Assembly: GCF_015667585.1 (NCBI RefSeq)
Contig: NZ_JADPEG010000013.1
Coordinates: 39,619-103,618, forward strand
Direction of reading: 5' to 3'
Source: Clostridium sp. D33t1_170424_F3
Lineage (GTDB): Bacteria; Bacillota; Clostridia; Oscillospirales; Acutalibacteraceae
DNA: 64,000 bases
Every line of letters begins with the position of its first letter. Within the stretch, counting starts at the first letter, position 1. The notes under the pieces were generated by a model. The model made no database searches. It saw only the letters and a program-made list of their open reading frames with translations, and was not told where the DNA came from. Positions 8,944 to 16,639 of the stretch are shown here, piece after piece. Both the position numbers and the translations under genes were made by a program.

Positions 8944-10368
8944 TCAGATATTATAATATTTTTCAAACTCCGCGGGATGCGGGATCGAGGCGATCTGGCG
9001 GCACTCTTCACGCTTGGACTTTATAAAATTCCTGAGAAGCTCCTCTGGGAACACGCTGCCCGCCGTCAGATAACCGTGGTCCGCCTCCAGGGCGTCGAGG
9101 GCCGCATCAAGAGAGACGGGCAGGCTTTTCAGCTTTGCTTTTTCTTCATCGGAAAGCGTATATAGGTTTACATCATAGGGCCCCCAGCCGTTTTCATGCG
9201 GGTCGATTTTGTTTTTGACGCCATCCAGGCCCGCCATCAAAATCGCGGCGTAACAGAAATAGGGATTGCAGGTTGCGTCGGGATTGCGAAGCTCAAAGCG
9301 GCGTTTGTCAGGGCTCTTCGCATAGGCCGGAATCCGGATGACCGCACTGCGGTTTGAAGTGGCGTAGCCCACGGTGACGGGCGCTTCAAATCCGGGCACC
9401 AATCTCTTAAAGGAGTTCGTGCTGGGATTGGTGAGCGCACACAGCGAATGGATGTGCTGTAACAGTCCCCCCATAAAATAGTGAGCCGTCTCGCTCAAAT
9501 GCGCGTAGCCGCCATCGTCCGAGAAAACAGGCTGCCCGTCTTTCATCAACAGCATATGTACATGCATCCCGCTGCCTGCCTCGCCGAAGATCGGCTTGGG
9601 CATAAACGTAGCCGTCTTTCCATACTTTAAGGCGGTATTATGGACAATATATTTAATCATCATTGTGGCGTCGGCCATCTTGGACATCTGGCCCAGCTGG
9701 GGCTCAATCTCAAACTGGCCCGAAGCCGCGACCTCCGGATGATGATAATTGATCTCGATGCCGGCCTCTTTCATCAGCAGGCACATCTCACTGCGGCACT
9801 CATAGGACTGGTCAAAGGGCTTGGCAATATGATACGCCTTCTGTTTGGGGATGACGCAGCCCTTCCCTTCCACCGCGCTGTTCCAGTAGGACTGCTGGGC
9901 GTCCATGGTAACGCCGACGCTGTTGGGCTGCACTTCCCAGCCCACCTGGTCAAACAAGTAGAATTCAAATTCGGGAAGGATCAGCATGGTATCGGCAATG
10001 CCGCTGTCTTTCATATACTGCTCGGCGGCCAAAACGATATTGCGCGGATACTGGGTCAGAGGACGGTTTTCCGGATTATCAATGACCATGGCGTTGCCGG
10101 TCATTGAAAGCGTTGGAATCTGGCAGAAGGGATCGACGACAGCCGTATCCAGGTCAGGGATGAAAACCATATCGCTTTTCTCAACCACGGCGTATCCGTA
10201 ATTGGAAGCGTCAAACCCGATGCCGTACTGCATCGTATCGGCGGACAAATTCTCCGCCGGTATGGTCACATGCCGATATTGCCCATTGATATCGACCATT
10301 TTAAAATCAACCATTTGAATGTTTTTCTCTCGAATAAGGGATTTTATTTCCTGTATTTCCCTTGCCAT
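8944..10368 (-). CDS. glnA: Glutamine synthetase, type I
   Basis: Makes glutamine from glutamate, ammonia and ATP in the cytosol. The 474 residues show the type I layout: an N-terminal beta-grasp region (MVDFKMVDINGQYRHVTIP), the catalytic glutamates in LPEFEFYLF and QFEIEP, the glycine loop AGSGMHVHMLL, and the substrate motifs NPSTNSFKRLVPGFEAP and NRSAVIRIP. The length is normal for GSI-alpha. The ATG at 10368 has AAAGAGGAG 7 bases upstream; a longer ORF starting at 10407 overlaps the -10 element and is rejected. It has its own promoter and terminator, and is followed on the same strand by the DUF1538/PII-like pair. No glnR gene is in the window. Confidence 0.96.
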   Translation of the reverse strand: MAREIQEIKSLIREKNIQMVDFKMVDINGQYRHVTIPAENLSADTMQYGIGFDASNYGYAVVEKSDMVFIPDLDTAVVDPFCQIPTLSMTGNAMVIDNPENRPLTQYPRNIVLAAEQYMKDSGIADTMLILPEFEFYLFDQVGWEVQPNSVGVTMDAQQSYWNSAVEGKGCVIPKQKAYHIAKPFDQSYECRSEMCLLMKEAGIEINYHHPEVAASGQFEIEPQLGQMSKMADATMMIKYIVHNTALKYGKTATFMPKPIFGEAGSGMHVHMLLMKDGQPVFSDDGGYAHLSETAHYFMGGLLQHIHSLCALTNPSTNSFKRLVPGFEAPVTVGYATSNRSAVIRIPAYAKSPDKRRFELRNPDATCNPYFCYAAILMAGLDGVKNKIDPHENGWGPYDVNLYTLSDEEKAKLKSLPVSLDAALDALEADHGYLTAGSVFPEELLRNFIKSKREECRQIASIPHPAEFEKYYNI

Positions 10369-10402
10369 AAGATCACTCCTCTTTGTAAAAATCAACAAAA
10401 TC

Positions 10403-10431
10403 ATCATATCATTTTTTTATTTTTGAGTCAA
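10403..10431 (-). promoter_or_regulatory. glnA promoter
   Basis: On the minus strand, TTGACT (10426-10431) and TATGAT (10403-10408) are separated by 17 bp. The predicted leader is only about 28 bases, leaving no room for a riboswitch. Confidence 0.75.
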
Positions 10432-10779
10432 CAAGCGAAAAAGTGATTTTCACAAAGAGGATCGGATAATTATTTTGATGTTTCACCTTGTGTAATCAAT
10501 TATTGTTTCATGGAGGTATTAAAATACAAAAAGCCCAAACTCGCATTTGCAAAATAAACACAACTTACCATTAATCATGTTCTTACGATTCCCGCTATTT
10601 TAAATCCTGTTTTTCAACTTCACTTTTCAGTGTAATGACGATACTTTGATCTCTTTCATTTATGAAACTAACACGAATACAAGTATAGCAAAAGGCCGCC
10701 GACAAACGTCGGCAGCCTCTCCAAGTTGTTCGGTGTGTAATTATAGGATTTGGAGATAAAGCGTTTAGCTTATCCCCGA
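10432..10779. other. AT-rich intergenic region between glnA and a small ORF
   Basis: I see no gene here. The region holds the upstream flank of the glnA promoter and, at its right end, the terminator hairpin of the small ORF at 10780-10995. Confidence 0.5.
10690..10717 (-). terminator. Terminator of the 71-residue ORF
   Basis: GGCCGCCGAC (694-703) and GTCGGCAGCC (708-717), both in the 10,000 range, form a stem with one mismatch around AAAC. TTTTGC follows on the minus strand. Confidence 0.6.
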
Positions 10780-10995
10780 TTACTCGGGTTTCTCAAGGAT
10801 AACAAACGATACAAATGTTTCTTTGTGAAGGTAGTTTTCAAGCTTAGGATCAACTTCAACAGTATGCGAATCCATTTGAGAAACTGTCCATCCTTCTTCC
10901 AACAACTTATTTATGCGTATAAGATATTTATTTTCGTTAATATCTTTTTGCTCAGTATAGTCTCTGCTGTTGCTGATATAAACAATTTTTTGCAT
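10780..10995 (-). CDS. Hypothetical protein, 71 residues
   Basis: A short soluble, acidic protein starting MQKIVYISNSRDYTEQ with a possible alternating strand-helix-strand layout; I recognise no family. AGGGG lies about 11 bases before the ATG. It is more AT-rich than the core genes around it. A strong promoter about 300 bases upstream and the hairpin at 10690-10717 frame it as the last gene of a short transcript, which also covers a possible 29-codon ORF. This looks like accessory DNA. Confidence 0.6.
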   Translation of the reverse strand: MQKIVYISNSRDYTEQKDINENKYLIRINKLLEEGWTVSQMDSHTVEVDPKLENYLHKETFVSFVILEKPE

Positions 10996-11043
10996 TTGTT
11001 TATTACCCCTTCCTTTCCAACAAAATTTTCAGTCGGAGTGTAC

Positions 11044-11076
11044 GCATAGGGCTTAAGAAAAAGTGCTGAAGCTCTA
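11044..11076. other. Hairpin in the leader of the small accessory transcript
   Basis: GCATAGGGCTT pairs with AAGCTCTATGC through 11 bp with one wobble. It sits between the 29-codon ORF and the 71-residue ORF, and has TTTTC on its plus-strand 3' side. Confidence 0.45.
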
Positions 11077-11093
11077 TGCTTTTCGTTGGAATT

Positions 11094-11183
11094 TCACCAA
11101 CTCATCAGTAGGTTAGACCCAGAAGCGGAAACGGCTGAAACTATGGTGAAATAATTCTCCAACAGACTTATATAAAACTCCAT
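11094..11183 (-). CDS. Possible 29-residue peptide
   Basis: An ATG at 11183 with AAAGGGG 8 bases upstream opens a 29-codon frame, MEFYISLLENYFTIVSAV then SASGSNLLMSW, ending in TGA at 11094. A consensus promoter lies about 100 bases before it. The peptide is mildly hydrophobic, so it could be a small membrane peptide, a leader peptide, or the remnant of a longer gene. GGTGAAATGGAG near its start and GGTGAAATTCCA at its end are similar. Coding status is uncertain. Confidence 0.3.
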   Translation of the reverse strand: MEFYISLLENYFTIVSAVSASGSNLLMSW

Positions 11184-11285
11184 TTCACCAACCCCTTTCA
11201 ATACTACACTAAGGAAAAAGCCTGTCATCGTCAGAATTATCAGGCCATCTCCAATTTACTGTAAGGAACTGTTTCGGCTGTTACA

Positions 11286-11314
11286 AGTATAAAAGAAATA
11301 AAAAAGTTTGTCAA
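11286..11314 (-). promoter_or_regulatory. Consensus promoter of the small accessory transcript
   Basis: On the minus strand, TTGACA (11309-11314), a 17-bp spacer and TATACT (11286-11291) follow directly after the tRNA terminator. Confidence 0.75.
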
Positions 11315-11316
11315 TA

Positions 11317-11351
11317 TATAAAAAGGGTAAGTCCTTATAGGACTTACCCTT
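11317..11351 (-). terminator. tRNA-Pro terminator
   Basis: A 13-bp perfect stem (11323-11335 with 11339-11351) has a 3-base loop. On the minus strand it ends in TTTTTATATA. It begins at the encoded CCA end of the tRNA. Confidence 0.85.
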
Positions 11352-11428
11352 GGTCCGAGTGACAGGAGTCGAACCTGCGGCCTCTTGAACCCCATTCAAG
11401 CGCGCTACCAAAACTGCGCTACACCCGG
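11351..11428 (-). tRNA. tRNA-Pro (anticodon GGG)
   Basis: On the minus strand the 7-bp acceptor stem pairs CCGGGTG with CACTCGG, with discriminator A and an encoded CCA. The anticodon stem is CTTGA/TCAAG with loop ATGGGGT, giving anticodon GGG (proline, CCC/CCU codons). The T arm contains GGTTCGACTCC. C1-G72 and A73 are typical of proline tRNAs. A promoter-like TATAAT (~11443-11448) with TTGCTT 17 bp upstream precedes it. Confidence 0.95.
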
Positions 11429-11471
11429 ATTTGCAACGTGTAATATTATACCATATCCTTTATAGAAAAGC

Positions 11472-11503
11472 AAGCCCGGATTCCCTGCAGAACCGGGCTT
11501 TTT
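11472..11503 (-). terminator. Terminator of the TM2-domain gene
   Basis: AAGCCCGG (11472-11479) pairs with CCGGGCTT (11493-11500). Short T-runs flank both sides, so it may work in either direction. Confidence 0.6.
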
Positions 11504-11510
11504 CTCTGTT

Positions 11511-11900
11511 CTATTGCTTGAGCTGCGCGCCGTAGGAGTCTGTGAAGCTGCCACACGCAATCATGATAATATCCACAATCCAGCCGATTCCAAACGCGCC
11601 GCCGGTCAACAGGTACAGGATACCGGTACCGATCTTGCCCACATAAAAGCGATGAATGCCCAGCGTACCCAGAAAGATACAGAGGATCAGCGCCACCCAG
11701 CGGCTGGAAGGCGAGATCACCTCCATATAAGCGGGATAGGACGGCTGCACATAATAGTTGGGGGGCGGCGGGTTCCACTGGTTCGGCTGCGGCTGGTAGG
11801 GCGGCGGCGCAGAAGGCGCCTGCGCGGACAGGTCCGCACCGCACTGCTTGCAATAACGCACATCCTGCGGATTATCAAATCCACAACGGTTACAAATCAT
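11511..11900 (-). CDS. Zinc-ribbon TM2-domain membrane protein
   Basis: A 129-residue protein. Residues 3-20 form a CNRCG/CKQCG zinc ribbon. Residues ~28-60 are a Pro/Gln/Tyr-rich linker. Residues ~65-120 are a TM2 domain with two membrane helices, including LGTLGIHRFYVGKIGTGILY and IGWIVDIIMI, which are diagnostic of the family. TM2 proteins are widespread and poorly understood, and no substrate can be assigned. It is a single gene between the PEP carboxykinase terminator and its own. Confidence 0.88.
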   Translation of the reverse strand: MICNRCGFDNPQDVRYCKQCGADLSAQAPSAPPPYQPQPNQWNPPPPNYYVQPSYPAYMEVISPSSRWVALILCIFLGTLGIHRFYVGKIGTGILYLLTGGAFGIGWIVDIIMIACGSFTDSYGAQLKQ

Positions 11901-11989
11901 ATGCTGCTCCTTTTCAGGTCAGTTCCATTTTTTATTTTTTTCAGTATAGCACGTGGGGCATATTGTGTCAATTCAAGCCGCAAGAAGAT

Positions 11990-12021
11990 ACAAAAAGGCG
12001 CTCCGGATCAACCGGAGCGCC
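11990..12021 (-). terminator. pckG terminator
   Basis: GGCGCTCCGG (11997-12006) and CCGGAGCGCC (12012-12021) form a perfect 10-bp stem. On the minus strand TTTTTG follows. Confidence 0.88.
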
Positions 12022-12041
12022 CGAACTTATCAAAAGAATGC

Positions 12042-13805
12042 TTATTTCAGGTTGGCCTTCAGCGTCTCAAGCTGGTTGCGGAGCTCCTGCGGAAGTCTGT
12101 CGCCAAACTTCGTGTAGAACTCTTCGATGCCTTCCGCCTCTTTTGCCCACTGGTCGTTCTTAACTTCCAGGATGCTCTTCAGCGTATCCATGCTGAAGTC
12201 GAGGCCTTCCAGGTTGATGTCTTCCGCATACGGGACATAGCCGATCGCAGTCTCCTGTGCATCCACTTCGCCGTCGCAGCGCTTGATGATCCACTCGAGA
12301 ACGCGGAGGTTGTCGCCAAAGCCCGGCCAAATGAAGTTGCCTTCGTCATCCAGACGGAACCAGTTGACGTTGAAGATCTTCGGAGCCTTGTCGCCCAGTT
12401 CTTTGCCCATCTCGATCCAATGCTTGAAGTAATCGCCCATATGATAACCACAGAACGGCAGCATCGCCATCGGGTCGCGGCGGACTACGCCGACCGCGCC
12501 GGTCGCAGCAGCAGTGGTCTCGGAAGCCATGATGGAACCGACAAACACACCGTTGTTCCAATCGCGGGACTGGTACACCAGCGGAGTGGTCTGCGCACGG
12601 CGGCCGCCGAAGACGATTGCGGAGATCGGCACGCCCGCGCCGTTCTCAAACTCAGAGCTGATGCAGGGGCAGTTCTTCGCCGGAGCGGTGAAGCGGCTGT
12701 TCGGATGCGCGCCCTTATCGGTCGCGGTCTTGCCGTTCCACGGCTCGCCCTTCCAGTTCTTTGCATTCTCAGGCGGATTCTTGTCCAGGCCTTCCCACCA
12801 AACGGTGTTGTCGTCCAGATTGTGTACTACATTGGTGAAGATGGTGCCTTCCTTGGTGGTGTACAGCGCATTCGGGTTGGACTTCAGGTTGGTGCCCGGC
12901 GCCACGCCGAAGAAGCCGTTCTCCGGGTTGATCGCCCACAGGCGGCCGTCCGGACCCTTGCGCATCCAGGCGATGTCGTCGCCGACGGTCCATACTTTAT
13001 AGCCCTTGCTCTTGTAGCCTTCCGGCGGAATCAGCATGGCAAGGTTGGTCTTACCGCAAGCGGACGGGAACGCAGCGGTGATGTATTTGACTTCGCCCTT
13101 CGGATTCTCAAGGCCCAGGATGAGCATATGCTCCGCCATCCAGCCCTCGGTCTTGCCCTGATAGGACGCGATGCGCAGTGCAAAGCACTTCTTGCCCAGC
13201 AGCACGTTTCCGCCGTAACCGGAGTTAACGGAAATGATCGTGTTGTCCTCCGGGAAGTGGCAGATGTAGCGCTTTTCTTCGTCGATCTGGCACTTGCAGT
13301 GCAGGCCGCGCACCCAGTCGTTGCTGTCGCCCAGGACATCCCAGACCGCATTGCCGACGCGCGCCATGATGCTCATGTTCATGACAACATAGATGGAGTC
13401 GGTCAGCTCCACGCCAATCTTGGCAAACGGAGAACCGATCGGGCCCATGGAGTACGGGATGACGTACATGGTGCGGCCCTGATAGCTGTCCTTTGCAATA
13501 TCAAACAGCATTTTGTAAGCGTCCTGCGGGTCCATCCAGTGGTTGGTCGGGCCTGCATCCTCTTCCTTGCGGGAGCAGATGAAGGTTCTGCCTTCCACGC
13601 GCGCAACGTCGTTGACAGCGGTGCGATGCAGGTAGCAGCCCGGGAGCTTTTCCTCATTCAGCTTAATCATTTCTCCGGTGGAGCAGGCCTCCGCGCGGAG
13701 CTGGTTGAGCTGCTCCTCGGAACCGTCAATCCAGACAACCTGATCCGGTTTGACAAGCTGTTTCATGTTTTCAATCCAATTTAAGACGGATTCGTTCTTT
13801 GTCAT
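12042..13805 (-). CDS. pckG: Phosphoenolpyruvate carboxykinase (GTP)
   Basis: Interconverts oxaloacetate and PEP with GTP/GDP; in fermenting clostridia it may run toward oxaloacetate. The 587 residues carry GTP-type markers: the kinase loop FPSACGKTNLAML, the metal and substrate region VGDDIAWMR, INPENGFFGVAPGTN, and FGGRRAQTTPLVYQSRDW with the reactive cysteine in the P-loop. The ATG at 13805 has GAAGGAG 8 bases upstream; the longer reading from 13835 has none and is rejected. It is a single gene with its own promoter and terminator, and normal length for the GTP family. Confidence 0.97.
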   Translation of the reverse strand: MTKNESVLNWIENMKQLVKPDQVVWIDGSEEQLNQLRAEACSTGEMIKLNEEKLPGCYLHRTAVNDVARVEGRTFICSRKEEDAGPTNHWMDPQDAYKMLFDIAKDSYQGRTMYVIPYSMGPIGSPFAKIGVELTDSIYVVMNMSIMARVGNAVWDVLGDSNDWVRGLHCKCQIDEEKRYICHFPEDNTIISVNSGYGGNVLLGKKCFALRIASYQGKTEGWMAEHMLILGLENPKGEVKYITAAFPSACGKTNLAMLIPPEGYKSKGYKVWTVGDDIAWMRKGPDGRLWAINPENGFFGVAPGTNLKSNPNALYTTKEGTIFTNVVHNLDDNTVWWEGLDKNPPENAKNWKGEPWNGKTATDKGAHPNSRFTAPAKNCPCISSEFENGAGVPISAIVFGGRRAQTTPLVYQSRDWNNGVFVGSIMASETTAAATGAVGVVRRDPMAMLPFCGYHMGDYFKHWIEMGKELGDKAPKIFNVNWFRLDDEGNFIWPGFGDNLRVLEWIIKRCDGEVDAQETAIGYVPYAEDINLEGLDFSMDTLKSILEVKNDQWAKEAEGIEEFYTKFGDRLPQELRNQLETLKANLK

Positions 13806-13853
13806 AAAGTTTTCTCCTTCCGGCCCAATGGCCAAATCACGTTACTGAATTTC

Positions 13854-13882
13854 ATTATAGTACATTGTTTGAAGAATATCAA
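13854..13882 (-). promoter_or_regulatory. pckG promoter
   Basis: On the minus strand, TTGATA (13877-13882) and TATAAT (13854-13859) are separated by 17 bp, about 50 bases before the start codon. Confidence 0.75.
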
Positions 13883-13970
13883 TTGATAAATTATGAATTT
13901 CCTGCTCAATTTTTAGAATTTTGCAGGGATTTGTCGTCTTTCTTTCATTTCCTGAACAAATCCTACCAAT

Positions 13971-14990
13971 TTACAATGCTTTGGGTCCCTGGATGGGCAT
14001 TTGGGCGCAGGCATTCAGGTCCATCCCCGCCGTATTTCCCGCCAGGAATTCGTAGTAGCCCTGCGCGCCGACCATCGCCGCGTTGTCCCCGCAGAGAGGC
14101 AGCGCCGGCATATAAAACGCCCAGCCGCGCGCTTTGCAGACCTCCTGCAAACGGCGGCGCAGAAGGGAATTAGCGGACACGCCGCCCGCGATCACCAGCT
14201 TCTGCGCCCCGGTCTCCCGTGCGGCCTTCTCCGTATTCTGCACCAGGCAGTCCACCACCGCCTTCCGAAAGGATGCGGACAGGTCCGGGACGGAAAGCGT
14301 CTCCTCCTTCTGCTTCGCATTGTGAATCAGGTTGATGACCGCTGTTTTGAGCCCGGAAAAGCTGAAATCGTACGGAGCGCCGTCTACACGCGGATGCGGC
14401 AGCTTGAAAGCGTCCGGGCTGCCGCCCTCCGCAATCTTGTCCATTTCCACGCCGCCGGGATACGGGATGCCCATTGCGCGCGCCGCTTTGTCGAACGCTT
14501 CGCCCGCCGCATCGTCCCGCGTGCGGCCGATGACCTCCAGCTCCGTATAGCCCTTTACATTTATGATATGGGTGTGCCCGCCGGAGACCACCAGGCACAG
14601 GAACGGCGGCTCCAGCGCCGGCGAGGTGATATAGTTCGCCGCGATATGCGAGCGGAGATGATGGACCGGTATCAGCGGTTTATTCGCGGAGAGCGCCAGC
14701 CCTTTCGCAAAATTGACCCCTACCAGCAGCGCGCCGATCAATCCCGGCGCATAGGTAACGGCAATTCCGTCGACCTCCCGCAGCGTCAGGCCGGCGTCGT
14801 CCAGCGCCTTCTGCGTCACCGGCACAATGGCCTCCGAATGCCGCCGGGACGCAATTTCCGGCACCACGCCGCCGTATAGTTTATGTTCTTCCACCTGCGA
14901 TGCGATCACGGAGGACAAAACGCGCCGCCCGTCCTCCACCACGGCGGCCGCCGTCTCGTCGCAGGAACTTTCCAGTGCCAAAAGTTTCAT
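13971..14990 (-). CDS. tsaD: tRNA N6-threonylcarbamoyladenosine transferase TsaD
   Basis: Transfers the threonylcarbamoyl group to A37 of ANN-decoding tRNAs, together with TsaB and TsaE. The 339 residues begin with the ASKHA/Kae1 signature MKLLALESSCDETAAAV and contain the iron-binding HHLRSH motif (~residue 110), LVVSGGHTHI and the glycine-rich VIAGGVSANS. Length is normal. GGGGAAAACAGC precedes the ATG. It is the last gene of a minus-strand operon after rimI (21-bp gap). TsaB, usually beside rimI and tsaD in Firmicutes, is not in this operon. Confidence 0.96.
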   Translation of the reverse strand: MKLLALESSCDETAAAVVEDGRRVLSSVIASQVEEHKLYGGVVPEIASRRHSEAIVPVTQKALDDAGLTLREVDGIAVTYAPGLIGALLVGVNFAKGLALSANKPLIPVHHLRSHIAANYITSPALEPPFLCLVVSGGHTHIINVKGYTELEVIGRTRDDAAGEAFDKAARAMGIPYPGGVEMDKIAEGGSPDAFKLPHPRVDGAPYDFSFSGLKTAVINLIHNAKQKEETLSVPDLSASFRKAVVDCLVQNTEKAARETGAQKLVIAGGVSANSLLRRRLQEVCKARGWAFYMPALPLCGDNAAMVGAQGYYEFLAGNTAGMDLNACAQMPIQGPKAL

Positions 14991-15011
14991 GCTGTTTTCC
15001 CCTTTACCCCA

Positions 15012-15461
15012 TCAAATTTGTGCGTTCCGCGTCAGCAGCAACGCATCCTCATGGTTGTCCGTGTAAAAGCCCTTTCGGCGTCCAACCTCCGCAAAGCCCA
15101 GCTTTTCATACAGCGCGATGGCAGGCTGATTGGAAACGCGTACTTCCAGGGTAATGAACGCACCGCCGCTTTGCTCCATCCAGCCGATCATCGTCCGGAC
15201 CAGCTGTTGGGCGATCCCCTTCCTCCGGTGCGCCGGATGGACCGCCACCAGATCGACATAGCATTCCCCGCAGACGGCGTGCATCCCCGCAAAGCCGACG
15301 CAGTCGCCTCCTGCCTCTGCCGTCCAAAAATGGGCGGTATCGCTGGCCAGCTCCGCCGCGAGGCCGTCCCGCGTCCACGGCATAGAGAAGCAAAGACGGC
15401 TGATCTCCGCCAGAGCGTCCAGGTGCCGTTCCTCCATCGGGACGATTTGCACCGCGCTCAT
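15012..15461 (-). CDS. rimI: Ribosomal-protein-alanine acetyltransferase RimI-like
   Basis: A 149-residue GNAT enzyme, predicted to acetylate the N-terminal alanine of ribosomal protein S18 using acetyl-CoA. The acetyl-CoA motif is VDLVAVHPAHRRKGIAQQLV, followed by LEVRVSNQPAIALYEKLGF and the YTDNHEDALLL ending typical of RimI. Its ATG overlaps the stop of the upstream membrane glycosyltransferase (ATGA), implying coupled translation. Placement directly before tsaD supports RimI over a generic GNAT protein. Confidence 0.88.
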   Translation of the reverse strand: MSAVQIVPMEERHLDALAEISRLCFSMPWTRDGLAAELASDTAHFWTAEAGGDCVGFAGMHAVCGECYVDLVAVHPAHRRKGIAQQLVRTMIGWMEQSGGAFITLEVRVSNQPAIALYEKLGFAEVGRRKGFYTDNHEDALLLTRNAQI

Positions 15462-16639
15462 ACTGCGGCCTCCAACGGTTCCTGTACCGGGCTGCGGTCC
15501 AGCAGCTCCAGCAGATGTTTAAACAACAGAATCAGATTGATCAAAATAGCAATTGCAAACAGCTGCTGCGGGTAGTACGCCAGACCAAACAGATAGTTGC
15601 CCACCGCGCAGGCGGAAGAAACGCACACGATGACCGCTGTGTAGAGCTTTTTCGGAAAATAGAACACGTATATTACGCTAAGTATATCCGCCAGATAATA
15701 ATACCGCTCGTGCATGTGCGGCAGGACAAACGGCATCAGGATCGCAAAGAGCAGCCCCATTGTGACCAATATCTCCGGCGTGAACACATACCGCTTTTTA
15801 AAGAGTACAAACAGCGTCATCAGCACAACGCCGCCTGCAAAGATCACACCCGCCTTGCCGACCTCGTCCAGCGCGACGTTGCCCAAGAATGCGTACAGGT
15901 TCGGGATGGACATACAGATACTTTTATAGATGCCGGACTGGGCGACATAGACCGTCAAAAGGTCCCATAAATCACGCCCCATAATTACAGCAGGTATAAT
16001 TGAAAGCAAATATACAGCCGGAATCAAAATCATACTGCGCAGCTTGACCTTTTGCTTCAGGAACAGAAGCAGAAGGAACGGCGCAAAGAAAATCGCCTGC
16101 AGCTTCAGCACAAACGCGATGGAAAACGCCAGTACCGCCCGGTTGGGGCGTTTGACCAGCAGATAGTACAGGCAGGCAACCAGCGCGCCGGTGAACATCG
16201 CATCGCATTGCGCCCACGCCGCGGAGTTCAGGAACACCGTAGGCAGAAACAGGATCGCCGCATAGGCCATCGCCCCATGGGAACGCCCGGGATATTTCAG
16301 CTCCACGATGCGCATGACATAAAACGCGAGCGCCAGATCCGCCAGACAGGAAACGATTTTGATTAAAAACAGGTCGTTCAGCGGGATGTACGTCAGAAAC
16401 GCCAATATGTAAAAATAAGGCGGCATGTAGTCGCCGATCTTCATGCCGATCGCGGCAAACCCGCCGTTTTCTTTTAATGTTGCAAACCAGCCCTGTAAAA
16501 ACTGGTGGTAGTCATTCGACTCAATAGGGAACAGATACAACCGCATCAAAAACGCGGCCGCTGTTACCAAAAACAGAAACGCCATGTTTTCCAGTTCCGG
16601 CCGGGTGATTCTTTCTTCTCTCTTTTTCATACGCATCAT
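15458..16639 (-). CDS. Polytopic membrane glycosyltransferase (GT-C type)
   Basis: A 393-residue integral membrane protein with about ten hydrophobic segments. The first loop contains an acidic pair near ESNDYHQFLQGWF, and the pattern GDYMPPYFYILAFLTYIP follows, as in GT-C mannosyl/glucosyltransferases that use polyprenyl-phosphate sugars. HMHERYYYLADI near residue 315 is also typical of these enzymes. It likely adds sugars to a lipid or surface polymer on the outer side of the membrane; the acceptor is unknown. It overlaps rlmA upstream and rimI downstream by 4 bases each, so it is translated within the same operon despite its unrelated role. Confidence 0.8.
   Translation of the reverse strand: MMRMKKREERITRPELENMAFLFLVTAAAFLMRLYLFPIESNDYHQFLQGWFATLKENGGFAAIGMKIGDYMPPYFYILAFLTYIPLNDLFLIKIVSCLADLALAFYVMRIVELKYPGRSHGAMAYAAILFLPTVFLNSAAWAQCDAMFTGALVACLYYLLVKRPNRAVLAFSIAFVLKLQAIFFAPFLLLLFLKQKVKLRSMILIPAVYLLSIIPAVIMGRDLWDLLTVYVAQSGIYKSICMSIPNLYAFLGNVALDEVGKAGVIFAGGVVLMTLFVLFKKRYVFTPEILVTMGLLFAILMPFVLPHMHERYYYLADILSVIYVFYFPKKLYTAVIVCVSSACAVGNYLFGLAYYPQQLFAIAILINLILLFKHLLELLDRSPVQEPLEAAV

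Noticed and set aside
10408..10779. A glutamine riboswitch upstream of glnA
   Set aside because: The promoter lies about 30-60 bases before the start codon, so the leader is too short; no motif was found.
11514..13784. Plus-strand ORF of 756 codons overlapping the TM2 and PEP carboxykinase genes
   Set aside because: It is antisense to two well-identified genes, has no ribosome binding site, and is a frame shadow of GC-rich codons.
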